From CAZMCC01 sp964564695 (GTDB taxonomy: Bacteria > Planctomycetota > Phycisphaerae > Phycisphaerales > UBA1924): a stretch of DNA of 64,000 nucleotides. A program made the position numbers and the translations under genes. Below are positions 44,204 through 55,533 of the stretch, one piece after another; positions within the stretch are counted from its first letter, which is position 1, and every line of letters starts with the position of its first letter. The stretch lies in assembly GCA_964564695.1 (NCBI GenBank), contig CAZMCC010000004.1, positions 1 through 64,000 on the forward strand, given 5' to 3'. The notes under the pieces were generated by a model. It searched no databases. It was not told where the DNA came from and saw only the letters and a program-made list of their open reading frames with translations.

Positions 44204-44425
44204 TTACACCGCGGGCTTGTCACCCGGCGGGGGCGGCCGCATGTCAGTCCCCACCACCACCACCGTCCCATCCTCGCCACGCTTGCGGCCGCGCTCGCGC
44301 CCAACCTCGTCCTGATACGGCGCCGCCCGGGCCACCAGCCGCCACCACCACACCGCCACCCACGACCCGCCGCCGAAGACGACGAGCACCACGATCACCA
44401 CAAACACCCATTCCAGCGTCGTCAA
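44204..44425 (-). CDS. Small membrane protein after tRNA-Leu
   Basis: From a TTG at 44425 a 73-residue protein has one membrane segment (TLEWVFVVIVVLVVFGGGSW) followed by WVAVWWWRLVARAAPYQDEV and a basic, proline-rich tail. It lies downstream of tRNA-Leu on the same strand. The start is a weak codon and I cannot confirm expression, but codon bias continues past the stop of the tRNA-side frame and the hydrophobic segment is clean. Confidence 0.45.
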   Translation of the reverse strand: MTTLEWVFVVIVVLVVFGGGSWVAVWWWRLVARAAPYQDEVGRERGRKRGEDGTVVVVGTDMRPPPPGDKPAV

Positions 44426-44482
44426 GGCCAGGGCTCCCAACCCCGGACGGGCCAGCAAGGCTCGCGCGTCCGGCTTTCTCAA

Positions 44483-44566
44483 TGCGGGCGACAGGAATCG
44501 AACCTGCACGGCCTTGCGGCCACGGGATCCTAAGTCCCGTGCGTCTGCCAGTTCCGCCACGCCCGC
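44483..44566 (-). tRNA. tRNA-Leu (anticodon UAG)
   Basis: An 84-base tRNA on the minus strand: acceptor GCGGGCG with CGCCCGC, D-loop GTGGCGGAACTGGCAGACGC, anticodon loop CTTAGGA (TAG, reading CUA/CUG), a short paired variable arm, and T-loop GTTCGATTCC. The discriminator base is A and CCA is not encoded. Leucine identity fits the long variable arm and D-loop. Confidence 0.95.
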
Positions 44567-44711
44567 GTGCACAACCGGCACCGGCCAGCGGTCACTAGGC
44601 ACCTGTGTGGGATGCAAACCCACATCCCAGTGCCCAATGCCCGATGCCCAGTGCCTTCTCTCACCAAGAATAACCCCGAAACGCCGCGCTGAACGATACG
44701 AATAATCTCCT

Positions 44712-45734
44712 ATGTCCACCCGAGACCGAATCGCCCTTTCCATCCCGCCCCTGCTCCTCCGCATTGTCCTCGCGGTCACCTTCCTTTGGGCAGGGCTCAG
44801 CAAGGCCCTGACGACGATGAGCGTCAGCCCCGAGGCGGCGGCCACGCTCTCAACAATGGGCGTCACCGTCACCAATGCAGGCGTGGGGGGGACGCCGCCT
44901 GTCAACGTGCCGGCCCCGGGGACACCTCCTGCTGGCGGCGCGATGCTGACGCCGACGACGCCGCTTGGCTTCGTCGGGGCGGGCTTCCAGGCGGGTGGGG
45001 CAGGCAGCGGCGGTGCCGGCGGCACAAACCCGCCCTTCCCCGCCGACGGCTTCTCCAAGCCCAAGCAGGACGACAAGCCCGAGACCAAGCCCGAACCCAA
45101 GCCCGAGCCGCCCGCGACACCACCGGCCGCCGATCCCAAGCCGCCGGGCAAGGGGCTCTTCCCGATCCCAGCCACACCGCCCGCGTCTGCGCCGACGAGT
45201 GGGGGGGGTGGGGGTGGGGGTCCGGTCAAGACCGCCGCCGACTTCCCCAACCCCGAGCCCGTGCGCCGGGTCTATGTGCTGGCGTACGCGATCTACACCG
45301 CCGCCAACCCGCCGACACCCCCCGCGGGCCCGACCGGTGAGCCCGCCCCGGCCCCGATGCGTCTGCTGCCGGCCGAGCTGGGCACGGGGTCCCGCCCCGT
45401 GTACATGGCGTTCACGATCGCGGCGACCGAGATCATCGCCGGCGCGATGCTGCTGATCGGCATGCTGAGCCGCCTGTGGGCGCTGGCCGTCGCGTGCGTC
45501 ATGATCGGGGCGATCTGGCTGACGGGCATCGGCCCGGCGATGGCGTCGGGCGACAACGTCCTCGGGTTCCTCCCGAACTACCCGTGGGGCGATATGAGCA
45601 AGTGGATGCCGTTGCTGTGGCAGGTGTCGCTGCTGGCGATGGCCCTGGCGGTCTTCTTCGCGGGGTCGGGGGCGCTCGCCGTCGACAACGCGATGTTCGG
45701 CAGCCGTGCCGACCGGGTGGACGCCGACCTCTGA
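44712..45734 (+). CDS. DoxX-like membrane protein with Pro/Gly-rich insert
   Basis: The 340-residue protein starts with a hydrophobic segment typical of DoxX (LLLRIVLAVTFLWAGLSKAL, about 14-33). A loop of about 175 residues rich in Pro, Gly and Lys (about 35-210, with KPETKPEPKPEPP) follows, and then three more membrane segments (about 230-330), including TEIIAGAMLLIGMLSRLWAL. DoxX-family proteins are normally about 130-160 residues, so the insert is unusual and probably extracytoplasmic. The physiological role of DoxX proteins is mostly unknown. It is the first gene of a short plus-strand run. Confidence 0.75.
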   Translation: MSTRDRIALSIPPLLLRIVLAVTFLWAGLSKALTTMSVSPEAAATLSTMGVTVTNAGVGGTPPVNVPAPGTPPAGGAMLTPTTPLGFVGAGFQAGGAGSGGAGGTNPPFPADGFSKPKQDDKPETKPEPKPEPPATPPAADPKPPGKGLFPIPATPPASAPTSGGGGGGGPVKTAADFPNPEPVRRVYVLAYAIYTAANPPTPPAGPTGEPAPAPMRLLPAELGTGSRPVYMAFTIAATEIIAGAMLLIGMLSRLWALAVACVMIGAIWLTGIGPAMASGDNVLGFLPNYPWGDMSKWMPLLWQVSLLAMALAVFFAGSGALAVDNAMFGSRADRVDADL

Positions 45735-45783
45735 GTGGGGGTGGGGGGCGCGGCGTGCCCGTCCTACAGGCAAGGATGGTCTT

Positions 45784-46842
45784 GTGACCAGGTTCGATCC
45801 GCAGCTTGATGCGCCGGGACTTTCCCGTGCATCTGCGCGGACGCGGTGGGGTGTTTTCGGCGCCGTCGCTTTGTCGCTCGTCCTTCACGTGGCCGTCGTC
45901 ACCGCCTTGGTGGCCGGAGCGTGGACGATCGTGGCCGCGAGCGGGACAGGGGTGGGTGATCCGGGGGTGTCGTCCAACGTCGTCGAGCTGACCGCCGCGC
46001 CGCAGGTGCGCGTGCCGACGCCGCCCACCACGCCCACTTCGCCGCCTCCCCTGGTGATCTCGACCGGTGAAGGGGCCTCCGCCCCGACCGACACCGCCGC
46101 CCCCAAGCTCGAGGGCGAGCGTGCGTCGAAGGGCCCCAGCGCCGCCATCACCGGCCTGAGCTCGGCCCCGACACCGACGACCCTTCGCGCCGACGCCGCC
46201 GCCGGCCCCGGCGCCATCTTCGCCGGCGTGGGGGCCGCCTCAGCCCGCTCGGTCGTCTACGTCGTCGACGCCTCGGGCCCGATGGTCTCCGCCCTGCCCG
46301 AAGTCTTCACCGAGCTGCGAGCGTCCGTCGAGCGCCTCAAGCCCACACAGAAGTTCAGCGTGATCGTGTTCCGGCGCATGCCCGACGCCGCGGGGGCCGG
46401 CTCCGGCGGCACCGAGTCCTTCGTTGCCTCCCCCATCCGCGCCACCGACCAGGCCAAGCGCGAACTCGCCCTCTGGCTCGAGTCCATCCGCCCCGCCGGC
46501 CGCAGCAACCCCCTCGACGGCCTCACCGCCGCACTCTCGATGAGCCCCGACGCGGTGTTCCTGCTCTCGCGCTCGATCGAGCGCTCCGGCGGCGGCGTGT
46601 GGGACCTCGGCAAGGACCGCACCCTCACCGAGCTCGACCGCCTGAACCCCCGCGACGGCGCGGGCCGCCGGCGTGTAGCGATCCGCACCATCCAGTTCCT
46701 CGACGAGGACCCCACCGGCACGATGCAGGCCGTCGCCCGCGAGCACTCGGGGGGGGACGCGGCGGGCACGCCGGGCAATGTTGTGGGGGGGGCCGGCGGC
46801 GCGTATACGGTGATCCGCCGGGCGGGCGAACTCGCCCGCTGA
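45784..46842 (+). CDS. Membrane-anchored VWA-like protein
   Basis: The 352-residue protein from a GTG at 45784 (AAGGA eight bases upstream) has one N-terminal membrane helix (GVFGAVALSLVLHVAVVTAL, about 25-44), a Pro/Thr-rich spacer (about 70-140) and a von Willebrand A-like domain (about 155-300) with SVVYVVDASGPMVSALPEVF. The metal-site motif DxSxS is degenerate here (DASGP), so metal-dependent binding may be lost. NPLDGLTAALSMSPDAVFLL fits a later VWA strand. The arrangement resembles TonB/ExbD-neighbour VWA proteins, but none is nearby. Confidence 0.75.
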   Translation: MTRFDPQLDAPGLSRASARTRWGVFGAVALSLVLHVAVVTALVAGAWTIVAASGTGVGDPGVSSNVVELTAAPQVRVPTPPTTPTSPPPLVISTGEGASAPTDTAAPKLEGERASKGPSAAITGLSSAPTPTTLRADAAAGPGAIFAGVGAASARSVVYVVDASGPMVSALPEVFTELRASVERLKPTQKFSVIVFRRMPDAAGAGSGGTESFVASPIRATDQAKRELALWLESIRPAGRSNPLDGLTAALSMSPDAVFLLSRSIERSGGGVWDLGKDRTLTELDRLNPRDGAGRRRVAIRTIQFLDEDPTGTMQAVAREHSGGDAAGTPGNVVGGAGGAYTVIRRAGELAR

Positions 46843-46862
46843 CGCCGTGCCCCCGACGCACC

Positions 46863-49214
46863 ATGCCCAAACCGTTCCGCCTTTCGATCGTCGTTCTGGT
46901 CCACGCTGCCCTCAGCGTGGCGTGCCCACTCGCAAGCGCGGCCGCGTCCCTCGCGCCTTCGCTCGGCGTGCAACGGGCCGAACCGATGACCCCCGCGAAG
47001 CTCGAAGCCCTCGTCCTGGGCCTCGAGTCCCGCTCGATCACGCCGCAGCAGCGGGCCGATCTCGTCAAGGCCGTTGACGCGGCTCGGACTGAGCTGATCG
47101 CGTCGCTCCCTGACGACGACCGTGCCCCGTCGTGGGCACTCGATCGCGCCGGCGCCGCCCTCGACGAACTCGCAGAGGACGCCGCCGACTGGTCCGTGCT
47201 CGTGGGCATCCCCACCGAGGGCCAGCGTGCCCGCGTGATCTCCGCGGCCGAGCGGGCCCTTTCGCAGATCGACTGGGCCGAGGCCGCCGCGGGTCGCGCC
47301 GTGACGCGCCTGCAGACCGCCGTGCTCGCCGCGTCACGCGGCGACGCCGCCGCGGCCCGGGCGACCGCCGAAGCGGCCGAAGCCCGCCTCGGCGTGCTCA
47401 TCGACCTCGAGCAGCAACTGCGAATCCCCTTCTTCCGCGGACGGGCCGCCGCCCTCGTCGTCGTCGCCGATCCCCAACAGCGCAACGGCCCGCGCACTCG
47501 CCAGGCCCTCGAATCCCTCATGCCCCTGCACCTCACCGGCGCCGGTGAATCGATCCGGCGCGCCACGCTCGCGGCCCTGATGGTCGCCCTCACCACCGAA
47601 CCCGGCCCGCGCCGCGACGCCACCGATCTTGCCCGCGCCGTCGTCGACGCCCCCGCGCCCTCCACCCCCGACGCCGCCGAATCGCTCGCGAAGGCCTGTG
47701 CCCGCCTCGCACTCCTCCGCGCCTCGACAAGCCCCGAGGCCGCGACCGCCGCGCAGACCGCCCTCAAGTCCGCCCTCGAACGCCCACCCTTCGTCGTCGT
47801 CGCCCCCGGCGTCGCGCCGCTTACCAACGCCGATCCCGCCCTCGCGATGCTCGCCGGAGAAGCCACGGCCCTCACCGCCATCGACCACGCGCGCAGCGTC
47901 TCCCCCGACCGCCGCGCCGCATGGCTCCAGGCCGGTCTCACGCCGCTCGCCGCCATGCTCGACCGCACCGACCTGGCGCTCCCGCTCGGTGTCGACGCGA
48001 GCGTCCTCCGCCCGCTCGTCCTCGCGAAGCTCGCCACCGCGTGGGCCATCGCGTCGGGCCCTTCGGGCGCCGGCGCGGGTGTGTCTCTTAGCGACCTGCC
48101 CCCGGCCGTGGCCTTCGCCCACGGCCTGAGCCTGGCCGCCGCCGAGTCCACACGCTCCAAGGGCGCCGCGGTGCTCGACGAGCTCTCGCAGCGACCCGAC
48201 GCCGGTGCGCTTGGCGCCGAGGCCCTGTGGGAGTTGGCCGTCGCCCGCTGGTCCGGCACCGGCGTCGACGACGGCGCCGGCGCGGTAACGGCCCTGTGCC
48301 GCCTCGTGGAGGTCTACCCGAACTCCCCACGCGCCCCCGAGGCCGCGATCAAGGGCGTCGAGCTCGCTCGCTACAGCCTCGGTCGCGCCGAAGAGCAGCC
48401 CCCCGCGGCCCGTGCCGCGAGCGTCGAGCGTCTCACAACGCTCTACGCCCAGTCGCTCGCGAGCGCCTACCGCCTCAACCCCGCGCACGCCGACGCCGCA
48501 TCCTGGCGCGTCGAGCACGCCCGGATGCTCCTCGCCCTCGTCGGCTCCGCCCCGATCGACGCCGGCGTCCTCGACCGCGTGCTCAGCGCCCTCGAAGGCG
48601 TCCCCAGCGGCACCACGCAGCGCCGCGCCGCCGACGACCTCGCCCAGCAGACCATCGACGCCGCCATCGCCGCGTCCCGTCGGCGCTCGCCCGTCGCGTC
48701 CCCCGATCCCGCCCGCCTCAGCGCCATCGCCCGCCGCGGCGTGCAGTGGTCGCAGGTCCGGCGTCCCCAGGTCGCCGACGCCTACCGCCTCGTGCTCGCC
48801 GAAGCCCTCGCCGACTCCAGCGACGCCCGCGCCCTCGAAGTCGCCACCGATCTCACCGACCGCCAGGCCTTCACTGGCGAGGGCAACGAGGGCCAGCTCG
48901 CCCGCCTCCGCCTCGTGCTCGGCCGCGCCCAGCGCATCGCGGGCCAGAGCCCCACCGCGTTCGCCACGCTCCGCGACCTCGTCGAAGAGCTCGACGCCGC
49001 GGCCGGAGCCGTTGGCGGCGCCGGCGGCTCGCGCCCCAGCGTCTACTGGCTCGCCTGGGCCGAAATGCTCGAGATCCTCGCCGCCGACACCTCGCGCCCC
49101 GACGCCGCCGCCGGGGTGCGCGAGCAGGTCCGCCGCCTCGAGCTCGTCGACCCCACCCTGGGCGGCGACGCCGCCGAGCCCGCCCGGGCCCGCATCCGGG
49201 CGCTCCCGCGCTAG
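46863..49214 (+). CDS. Secreted helical-repeat protein
   Basis: The 783-residue protein from the ATG at 46863 has a signal peptide (about 1-27) and then an almost wholly helical body with repeated Ala-rich helix pairs such as ALGAEALWELAVARWSGTG and TALCRLVEVYPNSPRAPEAA, the latter a typical TPR-like linker. It is probably a periplasmic TPR or TPR-like scaffold. It follows the VWA-like gene by 20 bases, consistent with one operon, and an Ala/Arg bias runs through it. Confidence 0.75.
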   Translation: MPKPFRLSIVVLVHAALSVACPLASAAASLAPSLGVQRAEPMTPAKLEALVLGLESRSITPQQRADLVKAVDAARTELIASLPDDDRAPSWALDRAGAALDELAEDAADWSVLVGIPTEGQRARVISAAERALSQIDWAEAAAGRAVTRLQTAVLAASRGDAAAARATAEAAEARLGVLIDLEQQLRIPFFRGRAAALVVVADPQQRNGPRTRQALESLMPLHLTGAGESIRRATLAALMVALTTEPGPRRDATDLARAVVDAPAPSTPDAAESLAKACARLALLRASTSPEAATAAQTALKSALERPPFVVVAPGVAPLTNADPALAMLAGEATALTAIDHARSVSPDRRAAWLQAGLTPLAAMLDRTDLALPLGVDASVLRPLVLAKLATAWAIASGPSGAGAGVSLSDLPPAVAFAHGLSLAAAESTRSKGAAVLDELSQRPDAGALGAEALWELAVARWSGTGVDDGAGAVTALCRLVEVYPNSPRAPEAAIKGVELARYSLGRAEEQPPAARAASVERLTTLYAQSLASAYRLNPAHADAASWRVEHARMLLALVGSAPIDAGVLDRVLSALEGVPSGTTQRRAADDLAQQTIDAAIAASRRRSPVASPDPARLSAIARRGVQWSQVRRPQVADAYRLVLAEALADSSDARALEVATDLTDRQAFTGEGNEGQLARLRLVLGRAQRIAGQSPTAFATLRDLVEELDAAAGAVGGAGGSRPSVYWLAWAEMLEILAADTSRPDAAAGVREQVRRLELVDPTLGGDAAEPARARIRALPR

Positions 49215-49337
49215 AGCGCCCCACCCGCGGGCCCCGACCCGCCGCCCTTGCCCAAATTCACAACCCAAGGTCCGCTTCCGCGCGCACGCGGGCGATCGCG
49301 TGGCATACTTCTCCCACCCCCGCCAGGAGTTCCCCTG

Positions 49338-50474
49338 ATGCCTCGCCTCGCCGAGATCGCTGTCTTCGCCGTCGTTGGTTCCACGTTCGGAGCCGGCGTC
49401 GCGCACGCGACCGACCAGGCCTTGTTCGAAGGGCTCGGAGCGCTGGGGCTGGGAGAAATCTCCGAGGCCACCGACGTCTCCGCCGACGGCAGCGCCGTCG
49501 TCGGCTACGGCACGGTGACCGATGACATCTTCGGCCTGGGCCCGCGGGCCTTCCGCTGGACCCGCACGACCGGCATCCAATCGCTCGGCCAGGTCGGCTT
49601 CTTCGGCTCGGCCGGCTCGGGGATCTCCGGCGACGGGCTCACGGCCGTCGGTGTCTCCGGTGCGCAGGGCTTCCGCTGGGTCGCCCCCGGACCGATCGCC
49701 CCCGTCGGCGTGCTCCCCGGCGCCAGCAGCGCGTGGGCCCGCGGCGCGTCCTTCGACGGCTCGACCGTCGTGGGCGACTCGGGCAACGGCGCGACCGCCG
49801 CCGCCTTCCGCTCCCTCTCCGGCGGCGCCCCCCAGCCCATCGGCGCACTAGCGGGCGGCGACGGCTCAAGCTCCGCCAACGACGTCTCCGCCGACGGCTC
49901 CGTCATCGTCGGCCAGGCAGGCTCGGCCCTCGGCACCGAAGCCTTCCGCTGGACGTCCTCGGCCGGCATGACCGGCCTCGGCCTGCTCCCCGGCGCGGTC
50001 GCCGGCGACATCTCGCGGGCCGCGAGCGTCTCGGCCGACGGCTCGGTCATCGTCGGCGTCGGCACCCTCGGCACACAGAACCTCGCCTTCCGCAGCATCG
50101 GCACCGGACCCCTCGAATCCCTCGGCGAAATCCCCGGCGGCGACGTCTACTCCTCCGCCCGCGGCGTCAGCGGTGACGGCTCCATCATCGTCGGCGAATC
50201 CGCCGACGAGAACGGCCTCACCGGCTTCATCTGGACCCAGGACGGCGGCATGGTCGCCTTCGACGACTACCTCGCCAGCGAGTTCTCCCTCGTCCTCGAC
50301 GGCTGGACACTCACCTCCGTCACCAGCGTCTCCGCCGACGGCCGTGCGTTCGTCGGCGCCGGGATCAACCCCGAAGGCATCTCCGAAGCGTGGCGCGTCA
50401 TCGTCCCCGCCCCCGGTGCGGCCGGCCTGCTGCTGCTCGGCGGCGTCATCGCCGGGCGCCGGCGCCGCTCGTAG
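49338..50474 (+). CDS. HAF-repeat exported protein with PEP-CTERM anchor
   Basis: The 378-residue protein from the ATG at 49338 (AGGAG seven bases upstream) has a signal peptide (about 1-24) and about six repeats of the HAF type, pattern VSADGSxVVGxx...AFRW, for example DVSADGSVIVGQAG and AASVSADGSVIVGVG. The C-terminus, VPAPGAAGLLLLGGVIAGRR, matches a PEP-CTERM sorting signal: a short motif, a hydrophobic stretch and basic residues. It is therefore likely to be exported and processed by an exosortase system. Its last 29 bases overlap the convergent phosphatase gene. Confidence 0.88.
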   Translation: MPRLAEIAVFAVVGSTFGAGVAHATDQALFEGLGALGLGEISEATDVSADGSAVVGYGTVTDDIFGLGPRAFRWTRTTGIQSLGQVGFFGSAGSGISGDGLTAVGVSGAQGFRWVAPGPIAPVGVLPGASSAWARGASFDGSTVVGDSGNGATAAAFRSLSGGAPQPIGALAGGDGSSSANDVSADGSVIVGQAGSALGTEAFRWTSSAGMTGLGLLPGAVAGDISRAASVSADGSVIVGVGTLGTQNLAFRSIGTGPLESLGEIPGGDVYSSARGVSGDGSIIVGESADENGLTGFIWTQDGGMVAFDDYLASEFSLVLDGWTLTSVTSVSADGRAFVGAGINPEGISEAWRVIVPAPGAAGLLLLGGVIAGRRRRS

Positions 50475-51297
50475 CCCCCGGCTCAGCGAGCACGCTCACA
50501 AGTTCATCCACGAGCGTCGCAGGCGCCGCCATGCTGCGGACGCTGTGGATCGTCGCCGCCCCCGCCCAGTCCGTGTGCACGCCCCCCGCCTCGGGAAGAA
50601 TCACCCCCATCGGCGCCACGTCCCACACGTTCACCTTCGGCTCCACCACCGCGTCGGCACGCCCCGTGGCCACCAGCAGATACGCATAGCAATCGCTCCA
50701 CCCCCGCATCGACCCCGCGGCCTCAATCAGCCTCGAAAACGCCCCCGTCGTCCCCGTCGCGCGGTAGTAATCCAGCGACGTGGTCAGCACCATCGCGTCC
50801 TTGAGCGCGCGCGTGGGCGTGACGCGCGCGCGAACGGGGGCTTGGCCGGTGGGGGGGCGAGTCCACCACGCGCCGCCGCCGCGTGAGGCGTGGATCGTCT
50901 CATTGAGCGCCGGCATGTGGATGACGCCGACCGCGGGCTGCCCGTCGCACTCGACGCCGATAAGCGTGCCGAACAGCGGCACGCCGTGGACGAACGAGGC
51001 CGTCCCGTCGATCGGGTCGATGATCCAGCGGTACGTGGACGAGCTTGGACCCGTTGCACCGCCGAGTTCCTCGCCCAGCACCGCGTCCTGCGGAAATTTC
51101 GCCGCGATCCCCTCGCGGATGAGCCGCTCGGCGTCGCGGTCGGCGACAGTGACGTGCGAGCCGTCGCGCTTGCGTTCAACTTGTGACTCGCTGAGCCTCT
51201 GGAAATGCCCCATGATCAGCTCGCCGGCACTCCGGGCCAAGGCGAGCGCGAGGTCAAGTCGCTGGGCGATGTCCTGGGGGCTCGCGGGCGTTGCCAT
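50446..51297 (-). CDS. Inositol-monophosphatase-family phosphatase
   Basis: The 283-residue protein from the ATG at 51297 has the magnesium-site motifs of this family: GEEL (about 76), DPIDGTASFVHGVPLFG (about 93-109) and WDVAPMG (about 224). The family includes inositol monophosphatase, 3'(2'),5'-bisphosphate nucleotidase and histidinol phosphatase of the HisN type. The YRWIIDPIDGT spacing with FVHGVPLF favours a histidinol-phosphatase or inositol-phosphatase role, but I cannot decide. The C-terminus ends in a short Ala/Arg-rich tail. Confidence 0.85.
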   Translation of the reverse strand: MATPASPQDIAQRLDLALALARSAGELIMGHFQRLSESQVERKRDGSHVTVADRDAERLIREGIAAKFPQDAVLGEELGGATGPSSSTYRWIIDPIDGTASFVHGVPLFGTLIGVECDGQPAVGVIHMPALNETIHASRGGGAWWTRPPTGQAPVRARVTPTRALKDAMVLTTSLDYYRATGTTGAFSRLIEAAGSMRGWSDCYAYLLVATGRADAVVEPKVNVWDVAPMGVILPEAGGVHTDWAGAATIHSVRSMAAPATLVDELVSVLAEPGATSGAGARR

Positions 51298-51311
51298 GCC
51301 CCGAGCGTAGA

Positions 51312-52034
51312 TCAATCGGGCCCGGGCGTGGTGGGGGGGCGCCCCAGGTCGATATTCAGCGCACTGAGCGACGTCCGGAGCTCGGACACCTGCTTCTCAA
51401 GATTGTCGATCCGCGCGAGCAGGTCGGCGCCCACGTCGGGGAGCCTTCCGCCGCCGCCCACGGGCTCGTCGTCGTCGGCGACCGAGGCCCCCTCGTCGAT
51501 CCGGTGCAGCGTGGGGCAGATGAGCTGCACGAACCGTGCCGCCCGCGATCCCGGCGCCGGCGGCAGCTCACGCACGAGCGCCGGCGGCTTCACGCCGTCC
51601 GCGCCCGGGGTGGGGGGCGTCCTATCGATCAGCGAGTGCAGCACGATCTGCACCGCCTCGAGCGACTCGAGCGGGTGCATCCGCGACGCGTTCTGCCTCA
51701 GCTCCCCCGGCGTCTGCGGCCCCCTCAGCAGCAACTCCGTGAGAATCACCAGCTGCGCCGTGTCAACACCCAGCGCCTCCCGGGCGACATGCCTGTACTT
51801 GGTCACGCGCGACCCCGTCAGCAGCACATCGCGGGCCATCCCCTTGCGCTTGAGCCCGTCGAGCGCGTCCAGCACGCTCTCCTCGTCGAGGTTCACCACC
51901 GGGTGCCGGTTGCTCTTCTGGTTCACGCCCGTTGTCAGCGAGTTCAGCGTGAGCGGATACTGGGCCGGCGTCGTGTGCGCTTTCTCAATGAGCGTGCCGA
52001 GCACGCGGCATTCGTCCGGCGAGAGCTGCATCAT
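51312..52034 (-). CDS. YceH-family (DUF480) protein
   Basis: The 240-residue protein has the hallmark N-terminus MQLSPDECRVLGTLIEKAHT followed by PAQYPLTLNSLTTGVNQKSN, the strongest feature of the YceH/DUF480 family. Two winged-helix domains follow (about 10-85 and 95-170), with HPVVNLDEESV and LLLRGPQTPGELRQNA. The C-terminus adds a coiled-coil-like segment (about 205-230). It is of unknown function, with a structure resembling DNA-binding winged helices. ATG at 52034 or 52031. Confidence 0.9.
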   Translation of the reverse strand: MMQLSPDECRVLGTLIEKAHTTPAQYPLTLNSLTTGVNQKSNRHPVVNLDEESVLDALDGLKRKGMARDVLLTGSRVTKYRHVAREALGVDTAQLVILTELLLRGPQTPGELRQNASRMHPLESLEAVQIVLHSLIDRTPPTPGADGVKPPALVRELPPAPGSRAARFVQLICPTLHRIDEGASVADDDEPVGGGGRLPDVGADLLARIDNLEKQVSELRTSLSALNIDLGRPPTTPGPD

Positions 52035-52049
52035 CGCCGATGGTACGGG

Positions 52050-52116
52050 CCACGGATTGTGGAGACCTGCCACGGATTGGCAGCGTGCCGCGGATTGGCC
52101 GCTCTGGGCCAATCCG
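52050..52116. repeat. Tandem CCACGGATTG units and long hairpin
   Basis: CCACGGATTG-type units occur at 52050-52060, 52070-52080 and 52088-52097. The last forms a perfect stem, CGGATTGGCC (52091-52100) with GGCCAATCCG (52107-52116), around the loop GCTCTG. It lies upstream of the YceH-like gene. Confidence 0.8.
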
Positions 52117-52134
52117 TGTTCTTGGAAAGGGCCG

Positions 52135-52380
52135 CTACGGCGTCGGCAGAGTCGGCCCCGAGGTGGGGGCATTCGCCGCACTCCGCTTCGCCTGGCACTT
52201 CGCCGACAGAATCGGAATCACCAGCAGCACCCCGATCACCACGCCCGTGAGGTAATACGACAGCCGCCGGCGAAAGTCAGACGGCAGCTTCGACGCCCGC
52301 GGCGTTGGCGGCGGGGAAGGCGGCCGTGGGGGGGGTGGTGGTGGCCGATCGGCCAGGTGCGGACGTTCAAGCGGGCTCAT
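52135..52380 (-). CDS. Small proline-rich membrane protein
   Basis: From the ATG at 52380 an 81-residue protein with a Pro-rich N-terminus (about 8-30), one membrane helix (YYLTGVVIGVLLVIPILSAK, about 42-61) and a short tail. It is unrecognised. It lies 15 bases downstream of the DUF1294 gene on the same strand, so it is probably in the uvrB operon. A GTG at 52383 would add one residue. Confidence 0.55.
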   Translation of the reverse strand: MSPLERPHLADRPPPPPPRPPSPPPTPRASKLPSDFRRRLSYYLTGVVIGVLLVIPILSAKCQAKRSAANAPTSGPTLPTP

Positions 52381-52395
52381 CACACCGAGCGTAGT

Positions 52396-52685
52396 TCAGT
52401 GCGCCAGCCACAACCACAGCACGATCGCCCACGCCACGCCGTGCACGCCGACGATCACCCAGAACACCAGCCGATAGCTCGAGTCGACGGTCTTGTGCCG
52501 CAGCCACCGCTGGGCCAGCATCGCGCCCGGCCAGCCCCCCAGGAACTCGAACGTGTGCAGCGTCCGCTCCCGGATGCGCCGCTTCGACCGCCTCGCGGCC
52601 CGCTTATCCAGCGCATACGCCACCAGCGTCGCGACACTCGCCACCGCGTACACCCCCACCACGACGCCCACAACAACCCAGGTCG

Positions 52686-52689
<4 letters not shown>
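52396..52689 (-). CDS. DUF1294 family membrane protein
   Basis: The 97-residue protein has three hydrophobic segments and the conserved family core RRIRERTLHTFEFLGGWPGA followed by MLAQRWLRHKTVDSSYRLVF, which identifies DUF1294. Function unknown. Its ATG overlaps the uvrB stop by four bases (ATGA), so it is translationally coupled to uvrB. Confidence 0.85.
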
Positions 52690-54989
<2,300 letters not shown>

Positions 54990-55197
54990 GGGTCATTGTA
55001 GTTGCCGCCCAGATCGCGCCCCGAACGCCGGCGCCACCGCCGCGCGCCGGATCAACCATTCGTTCTGTCCCCAAACCGTTCTCCCCCCCTGACCTTGGGC
55101 GCACCACCGTCGGGGCGGCCCGGGCGTACCATCCCGCTGGCCGGTCCTCCTCCAGCATCCAAGAAGATGGGCGGGGGGGCATGGCGAAAGGAATCCG

Positions 55198-55533
55198 ATG
55201 GCCAGCAGCAACGTTCACACGTTTACCGACTCAAACTTCAAGACCGACGTGCTCGACTCCAAGGAGCCGGTTCTTGTCGACTTCTGGGCCGAGTGGTGCA
55301 TGCCCTGCAAGATGCTCACCCCGACGATCGACGCCCTCGCGACCGAGTTCGCGGGGCGTCTGAAGGTCGGCAAAGTTGATACCGACTCGAACCGCGACGT
55401 CTCGGTGCAGTTCGGCATCCAGGCGATCCCGACGGTCCTCCTGTTCCAGAACGGGCAGGTCAAGAAGAAGTTCGTGGGGCTTCAGAGCAAGGGCGACTTC
55501 GTCGCCGCGGTCGAGAGCGTCCTCAAGGGCTGA
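55198..55533 (+). CDS. trxA: Thioredoxin
   Basis: A 111-residue thioredoxin with the dithiol active site at VDFWAEWCMPCKML (about 27-40), and DTDSNRDVSVQFGIQAIPTV (about 60-79) containing the cis-proline. The active site is WCMPCK instead of the usual WCGPCK; Met between the cysteines can alter redox potential. AAAGGA five bases upstream of the ATG supports the start. It reduces protein disulfides in the cytoplasm. It is transcribed apart from uvrB, on the other strand. Confidence 0.93.
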   Translation: MASSNVHTFTDSNFKTDVLDSKEPVLVDFWAEWCMPCKMLTPTIDALATEFAGRLKVGKVDTDSNRDVSVQFGIQAIPTVLLFQNGQVKKKFVGLQSKGDFVAAVESVLKG

